A stretch of 64,000 bases of DNA from CAZMPJ01 sp964568455 (GTDB lineage Bacteria > Margulisbacteria > WOR-1 > O2-12-FULL-45-9), in the NCBI GenBank assembly GCA_964568455.1, contig CAZMPJ010000001.1:372001-436000 (forward strand), written 5' to 3'. The first letter of the stretch is position 1. Each line of letters starts with the position of its first letter. Shown in pieces: positions 35,090 to 45,000 of the stretch. A program made the position numbers and the translations under genes. The notes beneath the pieces were generated by a model. It worked only from the letters and a program-made list of their open reading frames with translations. It had not been told where the DNA came from and searched no databases.

Positions 35090-37930
35090 TTATTGGCAAC
35101 CAACTATGGAAAAGTAAGTTTCCCAATTTCCAAAAATTCCACTATCATTATGTCGACCGTCTGTCCATCCTAATCCTAAGATGTCTTCTGTCTCATTTAG
35201 TGCAAGGCTAGGAACGGTTGTGGTGAAATTCGGGTGATTAAGAATATTTGAATTATTAATAATAGATCCCTCGGTATTTAATCTAGCCATATGTATATCT
35301 TGTTTTAAGCCGCTATTAGGGGTTTGATTAGTCCATGCGGTAATATAATTTTCTCCAAAGGAGAGCATCGTTGGCCATGTATAATATTCGCTTTGCTCAT
35401 ATATTTTTTCTTGTCCAATGATTCCACTTCCATCCGAATTAACTCTTATAAACTTAGGTGTTTTGTACCAGTTTTCTCCGCTCCAAATAATTCCACATTC
35501 TTGCTCTTGGCAGGCAATTGCTGGATAACCATCTTCGTTTTGTGAGGAATCACCAGCACTATTATTTGTGATTCTTAGGTCAGCTCCAACTTTATCCCCA
35601 TTATTATCAACTTGTGCATAATAGATCTCTCCCACAGATATGCCGGGTGGATCATCTCGATGATCTTCAAAAGCTACTCCATAGCCATTGTTGTTACAGT
35701 TTAAAGAAAGAAAACCTGCCTCCGCGTTTGAGTCTGAAATAGTAGTAATATTGCTAATTTTGTTTCCATTTTCATCAAGTTTAACAAAATTAATTATGTC
35801 ATTGTTCCAGAAAGCAAAAGCCAATTTTCCAGAGCACCATTGCATATCAAAGACGCTTAAAGATGGGCAAATATTATCTTCAGTAGTTATAATTTGAACA
35901 TTTCCACTAACTTTTGTGCCGTTTGAGTCAAACTTAGTAAACATTAATTCTGGGAAGCAGTAAATATCTGGTTGAAGAGAATAATTATCATTTTTCCAAA
36001 CCACTAAAAATTCAGAACCATTCCATTCTACTTTTGGTCCGTATCCAACACTGGCCCCCGTCGTGAAAGCTGTCTCTGGAACAAGAATTGATCCATCATT
36101 GCTAACCATAGCATAATAACCGTTATAGGATCCTTCGCGGTTATCTTTCCAGGTGATGAAAAATACATTGCCATTAGTTGCAACACTTGGATCCCAGGAT
36201 TCTGCTGGATCATTACTTAATCTAATTTCTGGTGTCAACTTCGCAAAACTAACTTGTCCATCACAATTAAAATCAACATCAATACATTGGCCAGCAGGGG
36301 CGGCGGGATAGGCATCTGGGTTGGTATCGTCACAGTCTGTTCCCGGAAGAGAAGAACACTCGGGGTAATCTTGTTCAACACATTGAAAACTTTCGCATTG
36401 GCCGGTCGGCGATTGCTTAAAGAAATTATCTCCATCTTCATCACAATAATAATTGTTAAAACAAGCACCCGGGTTATCAATCACATCATCACAATCATTA
36501 TCTAAACCATCACAAGCTTCAAATTGCGGTGTAACTAATGGTTGTTCTATTTTTAAAACACCCTCATCATTGCAAACTTTAATCTCTGGCTGGCAAAGAC
36601 CAATATAGTCAAAACCAGAGGAAATGATTTGGGTAGTGTCTTCATCAGTTTCATCATCACAATCATTATCTTGAAGATCACAAACTTCATTGTGAGGTAG
36701 GGTGGGGAAAATCACGGTTACCATGTTTCCACCCAAGCATATTTGAGTTCCTGGTTTACAAAGGCCAACTCCTTTAGTTACCGGATCAGCTGGATAATAA
36801 TCCTCATCCGGTGGCATGTCGTCGACAAGATCATTGCAGTTTTCATCTTTGCCATTACAAATTTCTTCTGCCAAAGGATTAATGTTTGGATTAGTATCAT
36901 CACAATCCTGCCCCGGATTTAAATTGCAATTTTCTGGAATAGTTTCCAGTGAATTGGTTGATCCGGAAATAGTGGTGCTAAAAGCTCCGTCTTCGTCGCT
37001 ATCACAATAATAATCATAGGTTTCACAGACAAGACCTTCGTCAATTTGTCCATCACAATTATCATCTTGGCTATTACAAGTTTCGATTATGAAAGGATTT
37101 ACAAGCTCGTTGTTATCATCACAATCTTGTCCAGGCAAGGTTACGCAGTCATTGGGCATGCACTCGTATTCATTGCAAGTGCCAGAAGCAATGGAGCTGA
37201 TAAAACTGTCTTCGTCATTGTCGCAATAAAATGAGGTTAGACAAATATTACCGTCGTCAATAAAACCACTGCAGTTATTATCTTTACCATCGCAGGTTTC
37301 TGGTTGAGGAGGGAAGGCTGTGGCAGAGCAGATTAAATCAATCATCTCATCATCGCAAATTAAAACTCCATAAGCTTTACATTCTCCCAGACCATCTTCA
37401 CAAGGTTTGCCAAAGTCTGGATTCTTCCAACAAGCGGGCAGTTGATATTCGTCTTCTTCTATGTCCTCGGTATCCTCGGTGTCCTCGATATCCTTACTAT
37501 CCCCATCTGGCTTGATATCCTTGGTATCCTGGGTATCCTCTTCATGTATCTCAAGGACATCCAGGGTATCGAGTTCAGGGGGAGTGTCAAGGGGTTCAAT
37601 GACATCAAGATCAGGATGGGTTTCAACTTCAAACTGTAAGTCAACGTAGTCTAAATATTGATCATATTGATTACCATCATCGTCTCTCACATCACCGGGA
37701 TCACCGCCATCATTTCCATCACCGGAATCGTATACATCACCGTCATCACCGATATCAGGATGACCAACAGGATCGTTAGAACAACCGACAAGGCCATCCA
37801 CGGAACCGGCCTTGGTTTCGGGTTGGGGTTCTTTTTTACCGAAGGTTAACAAACCACTCCAAGGGCTATCGCTTTTAGTGACAGCTCTTGCGGCAGTTGC
37901 GGCTGAGAGTAATATAGCGCCTAGTGACAC
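35090..37930 (-). CDS. MopE-like acidic, Cys-rich surface protein
   Basis: Protein of 946 residues, on the strand opposite to its neighbours. An acidic region of Asp/Thr/Glu repeats (DTEDTEDIEED type, about residues 60-170) precedes five or so MopE-type metal-binding-motif units, such as CDGKDNNCSGFIDDG, CNSQDDNCDGQIDEG and CDGLDNDCDDVID, alternating with GQDCDDTNPNINP. The C-terminal 350 residues are beta-propeller-like (SWDPSVATNGNVFFITWKD). MopE-type repeats are common in myxobacteria and relatives. The start is unclear: the best is GTG 37928-37930, giving SLGAILLSAATAARA, a weak signal sequence with no basic residues before it; a stop lies 15 codons upstream. Possibly acquired or truncated at the 5' end. 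Confidence 0.7.
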   Translation of the reverse strand: MSLGAILLSAATAARAVTKSDSPWSGLLTFGKKEPQPETKAGSVDGLVGCSNDPVGHPDIGDDGDVYDSGDGNDGGDPGDVRDDDGNQYDQYLDYVDLQFEVETHPDLDVIEPLDTPPELDTLDVLEIHEEDTQDTKDIKPDGDSKDIEDTEDTEDIEEDEYQLPACWKNPDFGKPCEDGLGECKAYGVLICDDEMIDLICSATAFPPQPETCDGKDNNCSGFIDDGNICLTSFYCDNDEDSFISSIASGTCNEYECMPNDCVTLPGQDCDDNNELVNPFIIETCNSQDDNCDGQIDEGLVCETYDYYCDSDEDGAFSTTISGSTNSLETIPENCNLNPGQDCDDTNPNINPLAEEICNGKDENCNDLVDDMPPDEDYYPADPVTKGVGLCKPGTQICLGGNMVTVIFPTLPHNEVCDLQDNDCDDETDEDTTQIISSGFDYIGLCQPEIKVCNDEGVLKIEQPLVTPQFEACDGLDNDCDDVIDNPGACFNNYYCDEDGDNFFKQSPTGQCESFQCVEQDYPECSSLPGTDCDDTNPDAYPAAPAGQCIDVDFNCDGQVSFAKLTPEIRLSNDPAESWDPSVATNGNVFFITWKDNREGSYNGYYAMVSNDGSILVPETAFTTGASVGYGPKVEWNGSEFLVVWKNDNYSLQPDIYCFPELMFTKFDSNGTKVSGNVQIITTEDNICPSLSVFDMQWCSGKLAFAFWNNDIINFVKLDENGNKISNITTISDSNAEAGFLSLNCNNNGYGVAFEDHRDDPPGISVGEIYYAQVDNNGDKVGADLRITNNSAGDSSQNEDGYPAIACQEQECGIIWSGENWYKTPKFIRVNSDGSGIIGQEKIYEQSEYYTWPTMLSFGENYITAWTNQTPNSGLKQDIHMARLNTEGSIINNSNILNHPNFTTTVPSLALNETEDILGLGWTDGRHNDSGIFGNWETYFSIVGCQ
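37440..37565 (-). repeat. Coding low-complexity tandem repeats in the MopE-like gene
   Basis: Short units of the type GGTATCCTC/GGTGTCC on the plus strand encode repeated Asp-Thr/Glu dipeptides. Likely to slip in length between strains. Not a CRISPR. Confidence 0.7.
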
Positions 37931-38012
37931 TTTTAAGTATCCTCTTTCAGCAGATGGTTTTGTGCTATCTCTTTATCGGAAGGAAAACTGGAAAATTTCA
38001 CTTAAAATGGGG

Positions 38013-38039
38013 AATTAGTAATTTGTAATTCGTAATTGG
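38013..38039 (+). repeat. Degenerate repeat arm
   Basis: AATTAGTAATTTGTAATTCG and the following TAATTGG look like a decayed arm of the palindromic family (repeated AATTxGTAATT). It lies just upstream of the MopE-like gene on its 5' side. The rest of 37931-38113 holds only the promoter of the next gene. Confidence 0.4.
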
Positions 38040-38085
38040 AAGAGGTTTTGGATGACTATAAATCTGTGCAGTACGGCGAAAAATG

Positions 38086-38094
38086 TGGTATAAT
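38086..38094 (+). promoter_or_regulatory. Extended -10 promoter TGGTATAAT
   Basis: TATAAT (38089-38094) with TGG before it; the -35 is weak. The expected start is near 38101, giving a leader of about 12 bases before ATG 38114. Confidence 0.55.
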
Positions 38095-38113
38095 ATGATT
38101 GTTCTGAGTTAAA

Positions 38114-40864
38114 ATGTATAAAAAACTTACATATTTAATATTATTGACTTCCGCTTTATTGTTATTAACAAGTTGTGCTCCTCCTGCTGAACAAGTAGCT
38201 CCTTCTCCAGGTACAGATCAGTATGAGATTGAAGTATATTCACAAAACAGTGAGCTTCAAATAGATGGTATTTCATCAACAGATATTACGGTTAAGGTGA
38301 AGAAAAACAAACAGTATATGGAAAATTTGCCTTCTGGCTGGAATTTATATGCGCATCATATTTATGGTGGTTCAACCTTAATTATCCCTGATCAACAAAA
38401 CAATGAATATAACGGAGAATTTAATGGAACATTATCAATTATTAAAGTTTCACCATTGGCTGTTGGTGTGAATGTACCCGTTAATATTGAATGTCAGGTA
38501 GATCCGAATAAGGTAGAAAGTAACTTTGTTTTACTGTTGAGTGTTAAAGATGAAAATGGTGAAGAGATAGATTTTGAAGATGAATACATGAGTGTTGGCT
38601 CTACCAGTTATAATCTTAGTTGGAATAGTTGGGGCATGCATGATCCTGGAGCGTATTCTATGCAGATTTTAATGGGTTATTATGATGATAAAGATGAATT
38701 TGTGCAAAAATATGCTTCTCAAACAGTATCTGTATATATCAAAGGGGATATTGGTGGTATTGATGTCGCAATACCTTATGTAGGCAGTAAATCAATATTA
38801 AATTTAACTTCTCCAGCCAATGCAAATCATCGTGATAAAGATAGTATATATGTAACTTTAAAAAACAATGTTGGTTTAGAAAAGGCTTCTAACTTTTCTG
38901 ATCCTCTAGAAATAGTATTTTTAATTCCTTCATTATATAGGGCGCAAGCAAAAGCAATTCCTGCTTTTAATTTGACTTCAAAAGTAGGGGGAATTCCAGC
39001 AGTATTAAGTTTTCCAGGGACAGGAACTGGTTCAAGTAAAATTATTGAAGTAACTATTTATAAGGGGGATCCAAAAAAGCAGATTGCGTATCAGTTAAAT
39101 ATGGATAATAAGAACATAAAAATTATTTCGATTTTAGGGAGTCAAAAAGAATATTATTATGGAACAGATGAATATAAGGACGTGGCTTATATAGTTGCAG
39201 ACATAGTTAATGAAATAACGCAACAATCATGCGAGGAAATCGGGCTTAAAATAGATAATTCATATACTGTTCAATTAGATAAAGAAACTGGAGGCTACGA
39301 TATTGATATTTGGACAGATAATAATGTTGTTACTTATAAGATGAAAGGTGCTGGAGGAGGAGAATATTATTTTGAATATGATCCGAATACTTTAACACTA
39401 AAGTCTCCTGATGGATTAAATATAGAAAGCTTGTATAGTATTGATGTTAATCAACTTGATGTTTGGTTAGCTAGTTTGCCTCAAGGAAGTAATGCTGTTT
39501 TGCCAAGTGTTGGCATAGCTGCTGCAGATGTTAAAGCGCAATATATTAGTTGGAATGATATTCAAAAGCTTATTGGGTTGGCAATTATAGCGCCAACCTG
39601 GTTACATCATACTGCAAATTTAGTTGTTGGTACCATATTAGTTAGCCAATCTTGGCCAGAAGAGCTTTATCCTCACGATTATCCTGGTCCCGTTGAAATA
39701 ACCTATGGTTATCTTGATGCTCAAGGGAGTTCTTTAAAATATATCCAAGGAACAGCAGCTGCTTTTAAAACAATCGAACTATATAGGGAAGGTGGCTATA
39801 TTGATCAAACAACAACTGATAGTAATGGTTATTGGCAAATTGATAATAATATGGGCGAACTGGATTTAATGCCTGGTATAAACAAATTCAAGGCAAAAGC
39901 TACTGATTATGAAGGCTGTGAGGCTGAATCTGGGGAAATAACTGTTAATAACGAAGAACCTTATTTTGCTTTGTTGTATCCGGGTGATGGCGAAGTGATT
40001 TGGGGTCATTCTCCTGATTTAGATGGTAGGTTAAAATGTGCAGTGAGATTGTCTGTTTTTGCTCCAGAGGGGACAAAAATCCATGTTAAATCTTCTCAGG
40101 GGTTGGAAAAAGGCCCTTTTTTAACAGATAGTAACTGGGAATTTAAAAATGATTATAATCTTATTGATGCTGATTTCGAGGAAGGAGAAAATACTTTAGA
40201 ATTTTTGATAATTAAAGATGGTAAAGAAAAAGTAATTACAAAGAAAATAATTGTTGCCTTTGACTTTGAAAACAAAGTTATTAGCAAAAAATATGTTTTA
40301 AGAAAGGGGGACATGCTTTTTTGTACAAAAGATGACAATGATCTAGATGCTTTGCCAAAAGAACCAGATCATGTTGGGATATATATTGCTAAAGGAAAAG
40401 TATCAGAATCTTGGAGAGGTAGAGGAGTTTGGAGCCATCCTATATATTTTGATGGTATTTCGGAAGTTAATAAGGATTTTCTTAATCATCGTTTTTATTA
40501 TTCTGCCCAACCAAGGAAAATTGTAAATGAAGATGTCAGAAATAAGGTTGTACAACGTACGAAGGAACAAGAGGGTAAACCTTATGATATGCCATTTTTA
40601 GCACCGCTTTTAAATAGAAAAGATGGCCAAAAAATTACCCTAAATATTTTGGGTCATTATGATGGAGAAACTAATGGTTTTTACTGTAGTGAGCAAGCTT
40701 ATTATGTTTGGGATTGGGCAGCAAAACAGAGTAATAAAAATATGAAAATTGATTTTGGTATTGATAAAAATGAGGTCTTGTGGCCGTGGAATGATGAGAA
40801 TGTTTGTGCAATGTTGCCAGCAAAATTGGGATCGGAATTAATGGAATGTAGGAGGTTACAATGA
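38114..40864 (+). CDS. Large lipoprotein with C-terminal permuted papain-like (YiiX-type) domain
   Basis: Protein of 916 residues. The lipobox LLTSC puts the lipidated cysteine at C21. The long middle has beta-domains and an Ig-like carboxypeptidase-regulatory-type segment (AAAFKTIELYREGGYIDQTT). From about 727 on (RKGDMLFCTKDDND) there is a permuted NlpC/P60 or YiiX-like domain: the His comes first (DHVGIYI, near 752) and the Cys later (FYCSEQAYYVW, near 857). That fold includes amidases and acyl- or peptide hydrolases of the envelope. It heads a four-gene set of overlapping genes that includes the 2856-residue protein; a role in processing or anchoring that protein is inference only. Confidence 0.75.
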   Translation: MYKKLTYLILLTSALLLLTSCAPPAEQVAPSPGTDQYEIEVYSQNSELQIDGISSTDITVKVKKNKQYMENLPSGWNLYAHHIYGGSTLIIPDQQNNEYNGEFNGTLSIIKVSPLAVGVNVPVNIECQVDPNKVESNFVLLLSVKDENGEEIDFEDEYMSVGSTSYNLSWNSWGMHDPGAYSMQILMGYYDDKDEFVQKYASQTVSVYIKGDIGGIDVAIPYVGSKSILNLTSPANANHRDKDSIYVTLKNNVGLEKASNFSDPLEIVFLIPSLYRAQAKAIPAFNLTSKVGGIPAVLSFPGTGTGSSKIIEVTIYKGDPKKQIAYQLNMDNKNIKIISILGSQKEYYYGTDEYKDVAYIVADIVNEITQQSCEEIGLKIDNSYTVQLDKETGGYDIDIWTDNNVVTYKMKGAGGGEYYFEYDPNTLTLKSPDGLNIESLYSIDVNQLDVWLASLPQGSNAVLPSVGIAAADVKAQYISWNDIQKLIGLAIIAPTWLHHTANLVVGTILVSQSWPEELYPHDYPGPVEITYGYLDAQGSSLKYIQGTAAAFKTIELYREGGYIDQTTTDSNGYWQIDNNMGELDLMPGINKFKAKATDYEGCEAESGEITVNNEEPYFALLYPGDGEVIWGHSPDLDGRLKCAVRLSVFAPEGTKIHVKSSQGLEKGPFLTDSNWEFKNDYNLIDADFEEGENTLEFLIIKDGKEKVITKKIIVAFDFENKVISKKYVLRKGDMLFCTKDDNDLDALPKEPDHVGIYIAKGKVSESWRGRGVWSHPIYFDGISEVNKDFLNHRFYYSAQPRKIVNEDVRNKVVQRTKEQEGKPYDMPFLAPLLNRKDGQKITLNILGHYDGETNGFYCSEQAYYVWDWAAKQSNKNMKIDFGIDKNEVLWPWNDENVCAMLPAKLGSELMECRRLQ

Positions 40865-42072
40865 GAAAGACAGTTTTAATGATTTGTTTGTTTTTTATTT
40901 GCTGTTTTGGAATAGCTAATGCATCCTTGCCTAATGAGGGAAATTATTTTTTTGATGAGCCTGAAGGTATAGGTTGTGATTCAGAGGGCAATATTTATGT
41001 GCATGGGAAATTAGAAGATAGATATTATGGTACTTTATTGAGATTTAGTAATAATGGAGAATATATAGGCTCAATAGCGGCTAGGTTGTTTGATATGCAT
41101 CAACGTGGCAGGGGAACATATGATGGGTCGGCGGCTGTAGCAGATTGGAATGCATATATAATTCAAAATGACAATAAAAAGGTTCGTTTTAAAGATAAAG
41201 AAATTGCTAGAGAAGTGCTTAAATATTTGGATATAAAACCTGATGTTGATAAGTTTTTAAATAAAGTAATTAAACCATATCCTTCTCTTACTTATAACAG
41301 CAGAGGCCAATTATGTGTTTTTGGCACGCGTTTGACTTGGTCAAAAATAATTAAAAAATATAATTGGGGTGTTAGCACGAGCGAAGTTAGAGATTATGCG
41401 GTGGGTATTTTGGATCAAAAAGATGGTCATCCTATAAAGGTTTTTGGGGAATTTGGCGCACAAGAGGGGCAGCTGGGAGCCTTAAAAGATATAGCGGTTG
41501 ATGCACAAGATAATATTTATGTTGCAGATGGTGGACGGGGAACAGTGCTTAAGTTTGATAGGGACGGCAATTTTATTGCAGAGTGGGGTAAGTGGGGTAG
41601 GAAAGAAGGCGAATTTTTTGGCTTAAAGTATCTAGCAGTAGATAAGAAGAATAATTTAGTTTATACAGGTGAAGATAGATTTATTATGGGGGATTGGGAT
41701 GCTGGTATGCATCGAGTGCAGAAATTTACTACTGATGGAAAGTTTATTGCTGCCTGGGGGGAACCAAAACCAGACTTTTTATTGCCTTGGCAACAATGGG
41801 AAGAAAAATTTTACTCAGTAGAAGGTTTAGATGTTGATGTTGATGGGAATGTTTTTGTGTTGAGCAGTGACCCAGTTGCTTGTGCAGTAAGGAAATATAA
41901 TCCTGAAGGTGAAGAAATTGCTAGATTTGGTGAAGGTATTTTAAGAAGAAATATTTCTGGTTTAGTTATTGATCCTTTCGGCAATATTTGGGTCTGTGAT
42001 ACGTATAACAATCGAGTTGTTAAATTTAGTAAAAAGGGAGAAATGTTACTCGAAATTAAATCTAAAAAATGA
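40861..42072 (+). CDS. Secreted NHL-repeat beta-propeller protein
   Basis: Protein of 403 residues with the signal peptide MRKTVLMICLFFICCFGIANA. NHL-type blades include PEGIGCDSEGNIYVHG (near 34), IAVDAQDNIYVADGG (near 212), LAVDKKNNLVYTG (near 258), LDVDVDGNVFVLSS (near 322) and DPFGNIWVCDTYNNRVVKF (near 370), consistent with a six-bladed propeller. No enzyme residues recognised. ATGA overlaps on both sides couple it to the lipoprotein gene before it and the giant gene after it, whose own N-terminus is also an NHL propeller. Confidence 0.82.
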   Translation: MRKTVLMICLFFICCFGIANASLPNEGNYFFDEPEGIGCDSEGNIYVHGKLEDRYYGTLLRFSNNGEYIGSIAARLFDMHQRGRGTYDGSAAVADWNAYIIQNDNKKVRFKDKEIAREVLKYLDIKPDVDKFLNKVIKPYPSLTYNSRGQLCVFGTRLTWSKIIKKYNWGVSTSEVRDYAVGILDQKDGHPIKVFGEFGAQEGQLGALKDIAVDAQDNIYVADGGRGTVLKFDRDGNFIAEWGKWGRKEGEFFGLKYLAVDKKNNLVYTGEDRFIMGDWDAGMHRVQKFTTDGKFIAAWGEPKPDFLLPWQQWEEKFYSVEGLDVDVDGNVFVLSSDPVACAVRKYNPEGEEIARFGEGILRRNISGLVIDPFGNIWVCDTYNNRVVKFSKKGEMLLEIKSKK

Positions 42073-45000
42073 GAAAAGTTGCTTTTATATTTTTAATAGC
42101 AATTTTTTTACCTTTATCAATAACAGCGTCTATGGTAAAGGTGACTACTTCTTCAAAAGGAATTTATAGGCTTGAAAAGAATGTTTTGAAGGTTGACTCT
42201 CAAGGAAAAATCTTAGCTTCTTCTGATTCCGCGATTAAATTTAACAATCCCCAAGCAATTACTACTGATGACAATGGTGATATTTTTGTTGCTGATACTG
42301 GTAATCAGAAAATTATGCAATTTTATGATGCTGGAGACAAAATTGACTATATAAAAACATTATCTAAGCCAGCGAATAAATGGCATCCTTCAGATTTATT
42401 TCTTGCTGAAAATAACGATCTTTATGTGAATGATCCGATAAACAATAAAATTTGGGTTTATACTGGCAACAATAAATATTCCGAAATTAAGATGTCTAGT
42501 AATAAAGTTTCTGTGTTTTCTGGTTCTTCAAAAGTTGTGCATAAAGTCCATGGTATAGATGTTGATCAAGCTGGAAACATCTATATAGCTGACGATGTTG
42601 ATAACGCTATTAAAAAATATTCTTCTAATGGTACTTTGTTGATGGATTTTGGTATCAAAGGAAGAGGAAAGGTTAACTTTTTATATCCAAAAGATATTGC
42701 TGTTGATCCCAATAATAGTATTTACGTTGCTGACACGGGAAATAATAGAATTCAGAAATTAGATCAAGATGGTAAATTTGTCACTTATTATGGAGCAGAT
42801 GCTTTAGGGGAAGGAAGTATTGATTCGCCCAAAAATCTTTCTGTCAGTTCAGATGGGAATCTCTATGTAATTAGTAATCAGGGAGATATTGTTGTTTATA
42901 GTATTGCTGTTAAGTTTAAAGATGTAGAGGAAACAAGCAAAAGGATATCGCCGAACGGAGATGGCTCTAAGGATAGTTATATATTGCAATTCGGTTTGGA
43001 TGAATCTGCTTATATTGATGCGGACATAAAAAACGCTACACAAACAATGCTAATTAGTACTCTAATTGACAATAAAAAATATAATCCTGGCAATTACCAA
43101 GTAGTGTGGAACGGTAGAGACAAAGAAGATGAAATTGTAAATGATGGAGACTATTTATTAGATCTAAAGGCTGTTAGTTTGGATGGTAAAAAAGAATCGT
43201 TTCCTGCTGAGTTTGTTATCAGTGTTGATAATACTAAGCCTGCAGCTATTAAGTATGAACTGTCTAATCTATTAATTTCCCCTGATAATAATGGCATCAA
43301 TGATAACCTAGAAATTAATTATCAGGTATCAGAAGATTCATTAGTTTTAATAACTATTGTTACAGGAGAATCAGAAGAAATCGTTGGGCAGCTCCCAACG
43401 ATTAAGGTTTCTAAAGAAGTGGAGTATATTAATTTTTGGCCTGATAAGGGTGAGACGGCTTTTTTGCCTGATGGTTATTATAACTGTAAGCTTATATTAG
43501 AAGATGAAGCTGGTAATAAAAATCAATATTATAAGCAATTTTATTTGGATTTAACCCCTCCTCAATTTAATAATGTAATTTTAGACAACGAATATTTTTC
43601 CCCTAATGCGGATAATGTAAAAGATACTATTATTGTTTCTTTTGAGGTTTCTGAGGCTATAACCTATATTAGTGCAGAAGTTGTTGATTTGGATTCTAAT
43701 GAAATAATTAAAAGTCTGCCCGTTTATATAAAGGATAATTATTATAAGGTTTTGTGGGGTGGATATGATGAAAATGACAAGATTATTAAGGATGGTCAAT
43801 ACTTAATTAATATCTTTGCTCAAGATTTAGCTGGAAATATTGGATATGCTAATCAAGAAGTGATGATTGACACCATCCCACCAACTCTTTCTTCTGCCGC
43901 CAACCTTTACGCCTTTTCGCCTAATGGAGACGGGAAATATGATTCAATTACTTATGAAATGCAAATGAATGAAAAAGGCGAGCTTCATTTTAACTTTGGT
44001 GCCTTGCTTGATGACACTGTTTCTGCCGAAGCGGATAAAAATTATAATTACGAACTGGCGCAGGACAAATTTGAATCAAAATTAACTGACGGCCTTTATA
44101 ATGTAACTATTTACGCGGTTGATCGTGCTGGTAATGTTTCTCCAAATTCCAGCTATAAAGTTTATGTTGATACCAAGGCTTCTGAAATTCAAAGTTTTAG
44201 TGCCGACCCAAACCCGTTTACTCCTAATGATGATGGAGTTAAAGATAAGACCATTTTTGCTTACGCACTTTCAGAACCGGTTTATGCCAGATTAAAGATA
44301 TTTAGAGAAGATGGAGCTTTATTTAAACAATACGAAAACCCAACTGAAAATTTTATATACCCAACAACCAGCGAGGTTGTTAGTGGTCAATTGTCAGTTG
44401 GTAGTTATCAATGGGATGGTCGAGGCAGCAAGAATGAATTAATGGGTGGTCTGTATTCATATTATATTACTGTGGAAGATTGGGTAGGAAATATTGCTAC
44501 TTCTGAAGTTAAAACTATTACCATTGATAAATCTCCTTCACTGGTTCCTTTTGCTTTTGCAGAACCGGATCCTTTTTCTCCGATTAATGAAAACAATAAT
44601 TATACGGAGATTAAATATTATTTGTCCCGCGATAATTTAGAAGTTTCTATTGATATATTGGGTGAAGGCAGCAAGTCAATTCGCAATTTGATTAATGAAC
44701 AAATTCAAAACAAGGGTGAGCAGACCGTACGCTGGTATGGTGATTTTATGGCTGATTATGATGGTCCCAAGGCAGTTAAAAATCAGTATCGGGTAGGGGA
44801 TGGTTCGTATGAATTTATGGTTTACGCTATTGATCCCGAAGGCGGTAATCCAGCTGTAGTAACCAATACGGTTTTAGTTGATAATACTCCTCCTTCTATT
44901 GTGGCTAAGCCTCTTAGTGTTGATTATCAACAAAACAGAGCAGTGCTGGAATATAATATCCCGGAAAAAGCAAAAGTAAGCGTTAAAGTTTATGATCTTG

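Noticed and set aside
37440..37565. CRISPR-like tandem repetition
   Set aside because: The units are about 9-12 bases, uneven and fully in frame, encoding Asp/Thr/Glu repeats of the MopE-like protein. There are no uniform spacers and no cas genes.
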